From Desulfobacterales bacterium (lineage in GTDB: Bacteria; Desulfobacterota; Desulfobacteria; Desulfobacterales; JAHDSC01): 47,556 nucleotides of DNA. The DNA lies in the NCBI GenBank assembly GCA_018432925.1, contig JAHDSC010000088.1, forward strand, positions 1 to 47,556, in the 5' to 3' direction. Of this stretch, positions 9,337-18,233 are shown piece by piece (the stretch's first letter is position 1; the number at the start of each line of letters is the position of its first letter). The notes beneath the pieces were generated by a model. The model was not told the DNA's origin. It saw only the letters and a list, made by a program, of their open reading frames with translations, and did not search any database. Position numbers and translations under genes: made by a program.

Positions 9337-10095
9337 ATGACGGAAAAAAAAATACGGCTGGACCTGCTGCTTGTAGAGCAGGGACTTGCTTCAAGTCGGC
9401 AACGTGCACGAGCCATGATTATGGCAGGAAACGTGCTGGTAAATGACAAGCTCCTGGATAAACCGGGAGCTATGATTATAAAAGATGCCGGCGTGATTAT
9501 TAAAATTAAAAGAGAGGATCTTCCTTTCGTCAGTCGCGGGGGATTAAAGCTTGAAGCAGCCCTAAAAGAACTGGAAGCCGATATCGAGGGTTTCATTTGT
9601 CTTGATGTGGGAGCGTCTACAGGCGGATTTACCGACTGCCTTTTGCAACACGGAGCAAGACGCGTTTTTGCCGTTGATGTCGGTTATGGACAACTGGCAT
9701 GGAAGCTAAGGCAAGATCGACGAGTAGTGATTTTAGAGCGCACAAATATTCGCCATATACCCCTCGTAGCGATAACAGAGCCGGTGGATCTTATCACCAT
9801 CGATGTTTCTTTTATTTCTCTTAAAAAAGTAGTCCCCCCACTCTTACAGTTCATAAAAAAAAATACCATGATTCTCGCCTTAATCAAACCTCAGTTTGAA
9901 GTCGGAAAGGGGAAAGTCGGAAAAGGCGGCGTCGTTCGAGATCCCGCCCAGCATGCCGAAGTTATTTCTGATCTTTGCGCCTTTTTCTCCGAGGTCGGAC
10001 TTCTTTGTGAAAAGATCATGCCTTCTCCAATATTAGGACCGAAAGGAAACAAGGAATTTTTTATTTTTTTAAAAAAGACTTTAAATCCGAACTGA
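9337..10095 (+). CDS. tlyA: TlyA-family 2'-O-ribose rRNA methyltransferase
   Basis: A 252-residue protein with an N-terminal S4 RNA-binding domain (residues 5-65, RLDLLLVEQGLASSRQRARA) and a FtsJ-like methyltransferase domain. The SAM-binding motif is LDVGASTGGFTDCLLQHGA. Catalytic-type residues are seen in LITIDVSFISL and LIKPQFEVGKG. Family members methylate 16S and 23S rRNA riboses and are often mislabelled haemolysins. The ATG at 9337 has no strong ribosome site, but the S4 domain begins immediately after it. Confidence 0.9.
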   Translation: MTEKKIRLDLLLVEQGLASSRQRARAMIMAGNVLVNDKLLDKPGAMIIKDAGVIIKIKREDLPFVSRGGLKLEAALKELEADIEGFICLDVGASTGGFTDCLLQHGARRVFAVDVGYGQLAWKLRQDRRVVILERTNIRHIPLVAITEPVDLITIDVSFISLKKVVPPLLQFIKKNTMILALIKPQFEVGKGKVGKGGVVRDPAQHAEVISDLCAFFSEVGLLCEKIMPSPILGPKGNKEFFIFLKKTLNPN

Positions 10096-10331
10096 AAACA
10101 AATTCCAAGATTGAAATCCAAACTTTTAGCCATTGATGGGATTTTGAGCTTGATTTTTTTCATTAAACATATAGAGTATAACAATTTAACCTCTGACGGT
10201 TTCGTAAGAATCCTATTTCTATGTTGCACGGGATAGCCTTTTTCCGTTTTTCACGTGGCCAACAAATCTTATATTCAGGCTTATATGTGGTTTTTTCGAA
10301 TTTTCAAAATCCCATTCAGAGAGGAAATTAA

Positions 10332-12404
10332 ATGACAGAAACGGCAGATAAATTAAGAAATATTGCTCTTGCGGGTCATGGCAGTACAGGAAAAACATCG
10401 CTTGCAGAGGTAATGCTTTTTAAGGCCGGGGCAATCAATCGACTCGGACGAATAGAAGATGGTAATACAGCTATGGACTTTGAACCGGAAGAAATCAAGC
10501 GTTGTACCAGCATTAGCAGCGCTTTTCATCAATTCGCCTGGAAAAATCATACGGTGAATCTTATCGATACGCCCGGCGATCAGAATTTTTTTGCTGACAC
10601 CAAAAGCTGCATGCAGGCTGCCGATGGAGTGGTTTTGTTGATTGACGCTGTGGATGGCACAAAAGTTCAAACAGAACAAGCCTGGGAATTTGCGAACGAA
10701 TTCAATCTGCCGGTCGTAATTTTTATCAACAAGCTGGACAGAGAGCGGGCGGATTTTTTTCGAACATTCAAAGACGCAGCGAATTGTTTTGATCCGAAGC
10801 CGATCGTTCTGCAAATCCCAATCGGGGCCGAAGCCGATTTTAAAGGCGTCGTTGACTTGATCAGAATGAAAACTTTTATTTATGATACGGAAGGTAAAAC
10901 AGTTACTGGAGACATTCCGTCAGATATTCAAGAACAGGTCGAAAGAGAGCAAGAAATGCTCATTGAAAATGTCGCCGAGGCGGATGACGAACTACTCGAA
11001 CGATATCTTGAAGGTGAAACCCTATCGGATGAGGAGATAAAAGCCGGATTAAAAAAAGGGATCATATGCAGGACATTTGTTCCGGTTCTTTGTGGATCGA
11101 CAATAAAAAGCATCGGTATCGACCTATTGATGGATTTTATCATAAACGGCATGCCTTCGCCGCTTGATCTTGGAGCAAGGCAGGGTATCGATCCGGACAC
11201 CGGCAATGAAATCGAACGGACTCCCGATCCGGAGGGGCCATTTTCGGCTTTTGTTTTCAAAACCGTTGCCGATCCTTATGCCGGCCGCCTTTCCATTTTT
11301 CGAGTGGTATCAGGCAAATTGGGGGCTGACGGGACTTTCTACAACACAAACAAAGGAATAAAAGAACGATTTAATCAGCTTCTGAAGCTTGCCGGCAAGG
11401 AGCAAAAGCCGATCTCGGGAGCCGTTCCCGGTTCAATTGTTGCAGTCGCCAAATTAAAGGAAACGACCTCGGGCGATACACTATGCAATGAGTCACACAA
11501 GATCAAATTCAAATGTGCGGAATCACCCTCCCCCATTATCTCTTTCGCCATATCACCAAAGGAAAGAGCGGATGAAGATAAGATATTTTCGGCTCTTGCA
11601 AAGCTTCTTGAGGAGGATATCGCCCTGAAAATGACGCGAAATGCCGAAACGAAAGAAATCCTTTTGTCCGGCATGGGGCAGGTCCATATTGAAACAACCA
11701 TTGAAAAGTTGAAAAGAAAATTCAATGTCGAAGTCCAACTGAAAACTCCCAAGGTGCCTTACAAAGAGACAATCAAGAAAAAAGCAAGAGCGCAGGGGAG
11801 ACACAAAAAGCAGACGGGGGGACACGGCCAGTATGGTGACTGCTGGATTGACATCGAACCATTGCCTCGAGGAGCAGGCTTTGAGTTTGTTGATGGAGTC
11901 GTAGGCGGAGTGATCCCGAGGCAATACATACCGGCTGTTGAAAAAGGAATTATTGAAGCTTGCCAGAAAGGAGTGATAGCGGGATTTCCTTTCATTGATT
12001 TTAGAGTTACTTTAAACGATGGGTCCTTTCACGCGGTAGATTCGTCTGAAATGGCATTCAAGATTGCAGGATCACTCGCATTTAAAAAGGCAGCAGCGGA
12101 AGCAAATCCCGTTTTGCTTGAACCTATCATGAAGGTTGAAATTATTACCCCGGACGAATTCATGGGTGATATCATGGGAGATCTAAACAGCAGGCGTGGA
12201 AGGGTTCTCGGGATGGATACCAAGGGTAAAAATCAGGTCATTAAGGCACTGGTACCGATGGCCGAATTCCTTACCTATTCGCCGGATCTTAACTCAATGA
12301 CCGGAGGTCGCGGAATGTATACCATGGAATTTTCTCACTACGATGAAGTGCCGGCCCAGATCTCACAAAAACTCATTGAAGAAATAAATAAGAGTAAAGA
12401 ATAA
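10332..12404 (+). CDS. elongation factor G paralogue (EF-G2-like GTPase)
   Basis: A 690-residue five-domain EF-G homologue. G1 is GHGSTGKTS (residues 15-23), where canonical EF-G has AHIDAGKTT. G3 is DTPGDQNF (79-86) and G4 is NKLD (133-136). The glycine-rich domain IV loop is ARAQGRHKKQTGGHGQYGD and domain V ends FSHYDEVPAQ. The G1 form and the RERADF after G4 mark the EF-G2 type rather than the housekeeping translocase. The residue after DTPG is Asp83, where canonical EF-G has the catalytic His, so GTP hydrolysis may be weak. It stands alone, with GAGAGG upstream and a strong terminator after it, and not in a str operon. The role, whether accessory translocation or recycling, is not determined. 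Confidence 0.88.
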   Translation: MTETADKLRNIALAGHGSTGKTSLAEVMLFKAGAINRLGRIEDGNTAMDFEPEEIKRCTSISSAFHQFAWKNHTVNLIDTPGDQNFFADTKSCMQAADGVVLLIDAVDGTKVQTEQAWEFANEFNLPVVIFINKLDRERADFFRTFKDAANCFDPKPIVLQIPIGAEADFKGVVDLIRMKTFIYDTEGKTVTGDIPSDIQEQVEREQEMLIENVAEADDELLERYLEGETLSDEEIKAGLKKGIICRTFVPVLCGSTIKSIGIDLLMDFIINGMPSPLDLGARQGIDPDTGNEIERTPDPEGPFSAFVFKTVADPYAGRLSIFRVVSGKLGADGTFYNTNKGIKERFNQLLKLAGKEQKPISGAVPGSIVAVAKLKETTSGDTLCNESHKIKFKCAESPSPIISFAISPKERADEDKIFSALAKLLEEDIALKMTRNAETKEILLSGMGQVHIETTIEKLKRKFNVEVQLKTPKVPYKETIKKKARAQGRHKKQTGGHGQYGDCWIDIEPLPRGAGFEFVDGVVGGVIPRQYIPAVEKGIIEACQKGVIAGFPFIDFRVTLNDGSFHAVDSSEMAFKIAGSLAFKKAAAEANPVLLEPIMKVEIITPDEFMGDIMGDLNSRRGRVLGMDTKGKNQVIKALVPMAEFLTYSPDLNSMTGGRGMYTMEFSHYDEVPAQISQKLIEEINKSKE

Positions 12405-12444
12405 CGGTTTCGTAAAGAAAAAAACATCCAATTTAAGAGAAGGC

Positions 12445-12489
12445 AGGCACCGGCTTTACCTCAAGCAAAAGTCGGTGCCTGTCACATTT
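12445..12489 (+). terminator. rho-independent terminator after the EF-G gene
   Basis: AGGCACCGGCTTT (12445-12457) pairs with AAAGTCGGTGCCT (12468-12480), 13 bp with one G-U pair and a 10-nt loop, followed by a T-rich tail. Confidence 0.85.
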
Positions 12490-12504
12490 TTATTTATCAG
12501 CGGG

Positions 12505-12589
12505 TAGAAGTGATTTCAAAACCTCCCCTCGCCTCAGGGCTGGTTTTTGTGTCGGTGCGAGGCGTGCAATCCTAAAAATTCTCGGATAA
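12505..12589 (+). repeat. dispersed intergenic repeat, copy 3
   Basis: Reads TAGAAGTGATTTCAAAACCT, then CCCCTCGC, GCGAGGCGTGCAATCCTAAA and AATTCTCGGATA. CCTCGC and GCGAGG can pair. The right part overlaps the last codons of the minus-strand nuclease gene and supplies its stop codon. Confidence 0.6.
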
Positions 12590-13243
12590 ACACTTTTTAC
12601 AGGGTGCGAATCCGGCCCAGAATGCATCCCATTTTTTCGAAAAAAAGATTCGGTTTCTTTTTTCAGTTTTCTTCCCGAAGGTACATGAAACAAGATGAAA
12701 TCGTTTTGATTTGCAATTCCCGATGTACCCCCCCTCTTTTTCCTCCCAATGACTCCACATGCCTTTTCGGTCCGACATGGCGTTACGCTGGGCATGTAAG
12801 AAGATTGAATCGTATTTAACATTTGGTTTACGCGGCAAGCAATACGCAAAACCGTGCGCGATGATTTTACAATTTGCCAGCGAACCATCTTGAAGGAAGA
12901 CGTAAGCCAGATACCGATCATAGCGGTCAAATTTTTCTTTATCAAACTCCAATCGAACTTTTTTTGAAAGAACCAGGCTTTTATGAAAATATTTTGCAGC
13001 GTATCCGTAGGGTTCGGCTTTTTGCGTTTCGTGCTCGATTTCAGGTGCATTCATTCCAATGTAGCGTATACACCGCCCATCGGATAAAATAATAGTATCT
13101 CCATCGATAACCGATTTTACCTTGAACCACTCTTCTGCAAACAATTGAGAAGCGGATGAAAGAATGAAAAAAAATATCAGATAAAGGAAAAGAACAACCT
13201 TTCTTGAATTTGAACGAAACCGAGCCTTTTTCAATTGTTTCAT
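12572..13243 (-). CDS. secreted thermonuclease-like nuclease with C-terminal Ada-like zinc motif
   Basis: A 223-residue protein. A hydrophobic signal segment (residues 16-34) ends at a plausible cleavage site after SQLFA. The staphylococcal-nuclease domain keeps the Ca2+ ligands of DGDT (47-50). It also keeps the catalytic-type residues R60 (IRYIG), E68 (APEIE) and R110 (DRYLAY), so it should be active outside the cytoplasm. A C-terminal segment (about 172-220) has GNCKSKRFHLVSC, a run of basic and aromatic residues, and AGFAPCKKC. It resembles the metal-binding module of Ada proteins that is often fused to such nucleases. The last residues (LSENF) are encoded by a dispersed repeat. No strong ribosome site precedes the ATG. 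Confidence 0.85.
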   Translation of the reverse strand: MKQLKKARFRSNSRKVVLFLYLIFFFILSSASQLFAEEWFKVKSVIDGDTIILSDGRCIRYIGMNAPEIEHETQKAEPYGYAAKYFHKSLVLSKKVRLEFDKEKFDRYDRYLAYVFLQDGSLANCKIIAHGFAYCLPRKPNVKYDSIFLHAQRNAMSDRKGMWSHWEEKEGGYIGNCKSKRFHLVSCTFGKKTEKRNRIFFSKKWDAFWAGFAPCKKCLSENF

Positions 13244-13338
13244 AATTCAAAAGATTAATAATGCTTTTTCTGGAATCCGTTTTCGGTCTATTTTGGTTTT
13301 AGGATATTTTTCAAGTTCGGTCTGTTTTGGACGATCTT

Positions 13339-14457
13339 CTATATTGAACCATTCAATCCGCAATGCTGAACGGCAGCTTTATCCAATAGCCTCGACAATC
13401 CACCCCGGTCGGAAGGAATAAAACCTAGCGATCTGTTCCAGACCTCGTCATCTTCCATGCAAAAATAGACACAAACATTCGGGGCGATTCCTTTTATCCA
13501 GGAAACCATCTTTCGATACAGATTAATTCGCAACGGCTTGAAGTACCTCATTTTTCCATCTAGACCGGCAATGAATTCTCCATAGATAATTTTTGAATCC
13601 GGAAAGCGCCGCTGGATGATGGATTTCAGCGTCGGAATATAACGGAATGTACCAAGGCTTATCCAAACGATATTTTCTGCTGAGACCCAGGAAAACAGCT
13701 TTTCAACAACGCGTCTGTAATCTTCTTCGCAACCGTCATAGAGAATCATGGGGTCAAAATGAAAAGCAAGGGGGTATCCCCATGACTCACACCTGGCAGC
13801 CGCCTTAAGCCTTTCTTCAAGCGGGGCGGTATCCCGCTCCTCATCGCTTATCACTTTTTCGGTGTTCAATGACCAGGAAATGATGGTCTTGCGATTGTGC
13901 AAAAGTTTTCCCAGGGATTCAATGGCGGTCGTTTTTGTTTTTAATTCCAATATGGTATTAGATTGTTTCGAAAACTTCGGGACGAGTAATCCTGATAGTT
14001 CGGTCCATGCTTCCCAAATCATGCTGTCCGTAAACTCACCGGTTCCGATTCGGTGAACTGTTTTTTCTGAAAACATCTTTTCAAGTTCAGCCAAGAGTTC
14101 GCTGTGATTAACAAAATAACAAAGCAGGGGTGGATGAAAGTAAGATTGCAGAATGCAATATGAACAGTCCATCGTACAGAATGTTCCAATATGAAGGATT
14201 TTATAACCACAACAGGTATAAAAACGGGTGCCGGGACATTTTCGTATAAAAGACCCTTTATTTTGCGTGAGAAAAAGGACTTCTTTCCCTTTTTTTACGG
14301 GATCATTTTCGAAAGAAATCCGCTCAAAAACCTCTTGCACATTATTGATCACTTCAAAAGGTGCGCGCAGATGATTCTGTATTGAAATTACCTGAGGGAA
14401 ATCCGCAACTTCCCGGTCTATATAAATTTGTGAGATCGGCAGAGGATTAAAGGGCAT
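13339..14457 (-). CDS. radical SAM protein of the spore photoproduct lyase family
   Basis: A 372-residue protein with the radical SAM cluster C94, C98, C101 in CTMDCSYC, and further cysteines at 74, 82 and 83. The overall pattern (HIGTFCTMDCSYC, RIGTGEFTDS, SLNTEKV, FHFDPMI, GTFRY) is that of SplB-like proteins. In true SPL a cysteine shortly after the cluster (C141 in Bacillus) quenches the thymine radical. At the matching place this protein has GTGEFTDS (138-145), with no cysteine. There are no sporulation genes nearby. It is therefore an SPL-like enzyme of unknown substrate. It shares the minus strand with the nuclease, 95 nt downstream. Confidence 0.8.
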   Translation of the reverse strand: MPFNPLPISQIYIDREVADFPQVISIQNHLRAPFEVINNVQEVFERISFENDPVKKGKEVLFLTQNKGSFIRKCPGTRFYTCCGYKILHIGTFCTMDCSYCILQSYFHPPLLCYFVNHSELLAELEKMFSEKTVHRIGTGEFTDSMIWEAWTELSGLLVPKFSKQSNTILELKTKTTAIESLGKLLHNRKTIISWSLNTEKVISDEERDTAPLEERLKAAARCESWGYPLAFHFDPMILYDGCEEDYRRVVEKLFSWVSAENIVWISLGTFRYIPTLKSIIQRRFPDSKIIYGEFIAGLDGKMRYFKPLRINLYRKMVSWIKGIAPNVCVYFCMEDDEVWNRSLGFIPSDRGGLSRLLDKAAVQHCGLNGSI

Positions 14458-15098
14458 CTTTTTCTGTCCGGTTTGTTCCTTTTAAATTAAACCCGCAAAA
14501 AATCGGGTGCTATGGTCATTTTTTTTACCTCAATTTCAGGATTAGCCAAGGTTGCTATATCGCAAATATGCTTATCTCAGAAGATCGAAAATCGGTTACC
14601 ATCCAGATTTTCTTTATATTTCACCGCCGCGAAATTCGACTTGGCGGCCTCAAGCCCTATTAAAATTTTACGATAGAATTTTCCTGCCGTGCAGTCTTAT
14701 CATGCAAAAAAACCGAAAACGATATTTTGAGAATCATTGAAGCGAATCGATAAAAAAGAACACATTTTTAAATGCTAAACGAATAAGGTCCAGATTGGAA
14801 GAGCGAAGGCGACACTTCGTTTATCATATCCTATGGATAGATGCAAATAGCTCTCAGCATCCCGGTTAAAAAAAAGGCGTGATCCGGCAATTTATGTTTG
14901 GTCTGAATTTAATCGGAAAATACCATATGCAGATTATAATGCACAGGGAGATTTTGGAGGATGTGATCATTGTGATTGGAAATACAATCGACTCACAATC
15001 TTTGGGCATTTGCTGAAATGTGCCGAAATGAGATTCGGTGGTCAGGAAAAAATACGGTGGAATTTGAAATAATGTCTGGCCAAGAAAACCAGAAAATT
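14458..15098. other. 640-nt gap with nothing recognisable
   Basis: Short open frames exist, but none has a ribosome site or a protein-like composition. No hairpin with a T-run or repeat was found. The last part lies downstream of the tetR-type gene. Confidence 0.5.
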
Positions 15099-15737
15099 TC
15101 AGATCATGTCATCTTTTATTCCACGCCCCAATACTTCAAAACCGTTTTCAAGGGATTGTTTCAACTGATTTTTTTCGTTATCGATGATTCTCTTGCTTTC
15201 ATTGAAAAGAACAATTCCTCCAAACATAGCCCAAGTCAGGCCGGCAAAAGTGGAGGGATTTTTTTTTATGAAAAACTTTTTATCCATTCCTTCAGAGAAT
15301 ATTATCGCTATTGCTTTCAGTGTCTTATGTAACAATTTTCTAATTTTGGCGATGAGTTGGGGTGAAAGGTTTTTCAGGTTTTCGCTTGAATGGAGATGAA
15401 ACATGTTGATGAGAATCAGCGGATCAAATTCATAAACATCATACATAATATTTTTTAAAAGTTCAAATTTCTGCCCGGGATTCATTTTTTTTTCAGAATT
15501 CAAATGTTCCAGTCGAATAAGCAGATATTGAAGAATACCGAGGGACAGAGAGGCATACAGGTCGTCTTTGTTTTTAAAATAAAGATAAAGTGTGCCCGGG
15601 CTCAACTCAGCTTCTCTTGCAATATCCTCTATAGTCGTTTTCGAAAAGCCTTTTGCAGAAAATACCCTTTTTGCAGCCACCATTATCTGATGCCGTCTTC
15701 TTTCTTTTTCCCTTTCTTTGCGTTCCTTGATCCCCAT
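15099..15737 (-). CDS. TetR-family transcriptional regulator
   Basis: About 212 residues. A basic N-terminus leads into the TetR helix-turn-helix TTIEDIAREAELSPGTLYLY, followed by FKNKDDLYASL, the universal helix 3-4 region. The C-terminal ligand domain is not assignable to a subfamily. An ATG five codons earlier (15752) lies only about 10 nt from the expected transcription start of the consensus promoter at 15769-15796, so the ATG at 15737 with GGAA upstream is preferred. No divergent partner gene exists, so its target is probably itself or a distant locus. Confidence 0.87.
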   Translation of the reverse strand: MGIKERKEREKERRRHQIMVAAKRVFSAKGFSKTTIEDIAREAELSPGTLYLYFKNKDDLYASLSLGILQYLLIRLEHLNSEKKMNPGQKFELLKNIMYDVYEFDPLILINMFHLHSSENLKNLSPQLIAKIRKLLHKTLKAIAIIFSEGMDKKFFIKKNPSTFAGLTWAMFGGIVLFNESKRIIDNEKNQLKQSLENGFEVLGRGIKDDMI

Positions 15738-15768
15738 CAAAATGAATTCCATTTATTTGTTAAAAGAT

Positions 15769-15796
15769 ATTATATTTGATATTTAAAATTTGTCAA
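15769..15796 (-). promoter_or_regulatory. consensus sigma-70 promoter of the tetR-type gene
   Basis: On the minus strand TTGACA (15796-15791) and TATAAT (15774-15769) are separated by 16 bp, a full match at both boxes. AATTTGTCAA and AATTTGTAAA, about 24 bp apart, overlap and flank the -35 and could be operator half-sites. Confidence 0.75.
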
Positions 15797-16003
15797 GTAA
15801 AATATATTTAATTTGTAAACAATAAATCAAATAATTGAAAACAATTTTATTTTTATTAATTTCAGGGAAATTTTTAAGAAGTTGTACATCCTTCAAATGA
15901 GAACTCATTGGGTTTAGTGCAAACAGTTACAACCGAGCTTGACGCTTCTGCGGGACTTCAGGGGGGATAAAAATGAAAATATCTTCAGATGAAAAACGAA
16001 CAA

Positions 16004-16957
16004 TCAATCCAGAATTTTTCGGAGGCTGGGGTGTGAGATGATTTTTTCGAGTATTTCCTGACGATTTTTTAATTCAATCATGTTCTTGAAATTTAAGCAT
16101 AATGTATAGTTCGACCCTTCAAAGCCATCCGGATGAATCAACTTTACGCCGTTGCCGATCTTCATATCTTTTATGTTTTTTTCGAACTCTTTTTCAGCCT
16201 TCTTAATTGAAGGGAAGCGACGTTGCTTCAGGTATCGCCTCAACAATTCGGATTTTTGAGCTTTATTCAGTTCCGAATTGTTTCGAATTTCTAGAAAATA
16301 TTTCTCCTCAAGCAATTGATGAATGGAAATATTTTCACGTAGCGCAATTTCTTTGGTCAGGGTAATAATTTCCCTCTGTTTATTCAGGCTCAGATTGAGA
16401 TCGCTGAACAGATTGGCAAAATAAACAGCGACATGTTTTGGTATTTGGTCTAATTCCAGAGCGATGGCAAGGGAAATCGTATTTGAAAGGATACCATTTT
16501 GTATGCTCCAAGGAAGATGGCAGATCCTTATTATTTTTTTTATGAGTGTCGGATTGTTCGGTAAAGCGAAGGATGAAGCAGCTGATGCCAACTTGTTATA
16601 ATCATTAAAATAATTCGATAACAGGTTCAGTGACCTGGAGATTTCGATCAGATTGAGCGGTCTTTGAAGCGCATTGTCTGCAATTGCACATTTCACATAT
16701 TCGATAGGGTCGATTTCGGAGCCAAAGATTCTCGCAGCAATGCTTGTCCGCTCAAGCCGGAGGAAAGCCGCAATTCTGCGGAATCCGCTAACGATGAAAA
16801 AACCGGAATTTTTTGTTCCTAAAAGCGGCGGGTGTATCAATCCGATTTCGTTTATCGAAACAACAAGATCTCTGTTATCAGTTTGTGTGGTGATTCGATA
16901 GGTGTTATCCGCCAAATCGATTTCGGACAGTTGAAGGGTTTTTTCCCTAAAACTCAT
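16004..16957 (-). CDS. orphan ParB-like protein
   Basis: A 317-residue protein with a ParB/Srx N-terminal fold. [14 protein letters not shown] opens it, [13 protein letters not shown] follows, and the box II equivalent is [16 protein letters not shown] (GFRR where ParB has GERR). A helix-turn-helix-like middle and a basic C-terminus complete it. There is no ParA partner, and the gene overlaps the end of purC by 11 nt, so it is expressed with that operon. A chromosome-partition role is not supported. It could be a ParB-type CTPase or a nuclease-domain regulator. Confidence 0.75.
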   Translation of the reverse strand: MSFREKTLQLSEIDLADNTYRITTQTDNRDLVVSINEIGLIHPPLLGTKNSGFFIVSGFRRIAAFLRLERTSIAARIFGSEIDPIEYVKCAIADNALQRPLNLIEISRSLNLLSNYFNDYNKLASAASSFALPNNPTLIKKIIRICHLPWSIQNGILSNTISLAIALELDQIPKHVAVYFANLFSDLNLSLNKQREIITLTKEIALRENISIHQLLEEKYFLEIRNNSELNKAQKSELLRRYLKQRRFPSIKKAEKEFEKNIKDMKIGNGVKLIHPDGFEGSNYTLCLNFKNMIELKNRQEILEKIISHPSLRKILD

Positions 16958-17843
16958 AATTTTTGCCGGTTAGAAGTTTTAATGCTTCCAAGTACTTTTT
17001 TTGTGTGCTTTTAAGCACCTGACTTGGAAGGGATGGAGCCGGCGGTTTTTTATTCCACCGGATGGAAAGAAGATAGTCTCTGATGTACTGCTTGTCGAAA
17101 CTTTTTTGAGAACCACCCGGTTGGTAAGAGTCTTTTGGCCAAAATCTGGATGAATCCGGAGTAAGAACTTCATCTATCAGACAAATCTCATTTCCCACAA
17201 GTCCGAACTCAAACTTTGTATCCGCAATGATAATCCCCTGGTTTTCAGCCAATTGAGCTCCTCTTCGATAAATTTGAAGACTTAGTGTTTTTATCTTTTC
17301 CGCCATGGATGTTCCAACCCGTTTAGCCATTTCTTTGAAATCGATATTGAGATCATGAAGGCCTGATTCTTCTTTTGTTGACGGTGTAAAAATAGGTTCA
17401 GAAAGCTTTTCGGATTCTTTTAAGCCTTTCGGCAATTTTATTCCGCAGATGGTCCCTGTTTCCTGGTAAGATTTCCAAGCAGAGCCGGAGAGATATCCCC
17501 GGACAACACATTCAATCGAAATCGGCGCAGCCTTCCTGACAAGCATACTTCTTCCGTGAAGAATTTTTGAATACGGTTTGCATACATCCGGAAAGTCGCT
17601 GATGTTACTGGAAATCAGGTGGTTTTTGACAAGCGGCCTCATTATGTCAAACCAGAAAAGAGAAATTTGAGTCAACACTTTGCCTTTTTCAGGCAAAGGA
17701 TCCGGGAGGATGACATCAAACGCCGAAATTCGATCGGTCGCAACGATCAGAAGGATTTCGCCGAAGTCATAAATATCCCTCACCTTCCCTCTTTTCAGTA
17801 ATTTCAGATCGGAGAAATTCGTTTCAAAAACAGCTGGTTCCAT
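16947..17843 (-). CDS. purC: phosphoribosylaminoimidazole-succinocarboxamide synthase
   Basis: A 298-residue SAICAR synthetase of the longer (yeast-like) type, step 8 of purine synthesis, joining aspartate to CAIR with ATP. Diagnostic segments are [56 protein letters not shown] and [16 protein letters not shown] at 17843 is preferred to the GTG one codon earlier because AAGGA lies 10 nt upstream. It lies 43 nt behind the PilZ gene and overlaps the ParB-like gene, an unusual setting since no other purine gene is near. Confidence 0.94.
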   Translation of the reverse strand: MEPAVFETNFSDLKLLKRGKVRDIYDFGEILLIVATDRISAFDVILPDPLPEKGKVLTQISLFWFDIMRPLVKNHLISSNISDFPDVCKPYSKILHGRSMLVRKAAPISIECVVRGYLSGSAWKSYQETGTICGIKLPKGLKESEKLSEPIFTPSTKEESGLHDLNIDFKEMAKRVGTSMAEKIKTLSLQIYRRGAQLAENQGIIIADTKFEFGLVGNEICLIDEVLTPDSSRFWPKDSYQPGGSQKSFDKQYIRDYLLSIRWNKKPPAPSLPSQVLKSTQKKYLEALKLLTGKNYEF

Positions 17844-17886
17844 CACATGAAATCCTTCATGGGTTCCATAGCCTTTTTGGTTTCTT

Positions 17887-18228
17887 TTAGGCTTTTTGTT
17901 GCTTGAATTGCCTTACAAAATTTTTTAGAGTTTGGCAGGTTGCCTCATCGGGCTCAAGGAACTGAATCCCGGTTTCAAATTTTCCATCTTTACCGCCTTT
18001 GCAATGGATCACCCTTCCCTGCATATCGATCAGGTCGTCTTCCAGTCCAATGGTTAATAACACCTTATATTCCGGGCGAATCGGAAAATTTGTTTCGAGA
18101 AGAATTCCGGTTTCAGATACATTTAAGGTTCTGCCCATGCCCTGTTGGAACTTTACATCGTTTTCATCAAGGCAGATGTACGATAGGTTGAGCGAGTCGA
18201 TTCTGCTGTTTTGTCTTTTTTCTGTCAT
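17887..18228 (-). CDS. PilZ-domain protein
   Basis: A 113-residue single-domain PilZ protein. R5-QNS-R9 supplies the RxxxR c-di-GMP motif and NVSETG (residues 36-41) supplies the (D/N)xSxxG motif, so both binding elements are intact. It probably acts as a c-di-GMP-controlled adaptor. A good GGAAG ribosome site precedes the ATG. It follows the PATAN/cNMP gene by 5 nt, so the two are almost certainly in one transcript with mglA. Confidence 0.87.
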   Translation of the reverse strand: MTEKRQNSRIDSLNLSYICLDENDVKFQQGMGRTLNVSETGILLETNFPIRPEYKVLLTIGLEDDLIDMQGRVIHCKGGKDGKFETGIQFLEPDEATCQTLKNFVRQFKQQKA

Positions 18229-18233
18229 TTTTA

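Noticed and set aside
14552-14740. A 62-residue gene
   Set aside because: No ribosome site, and odd composition; treated as chance.
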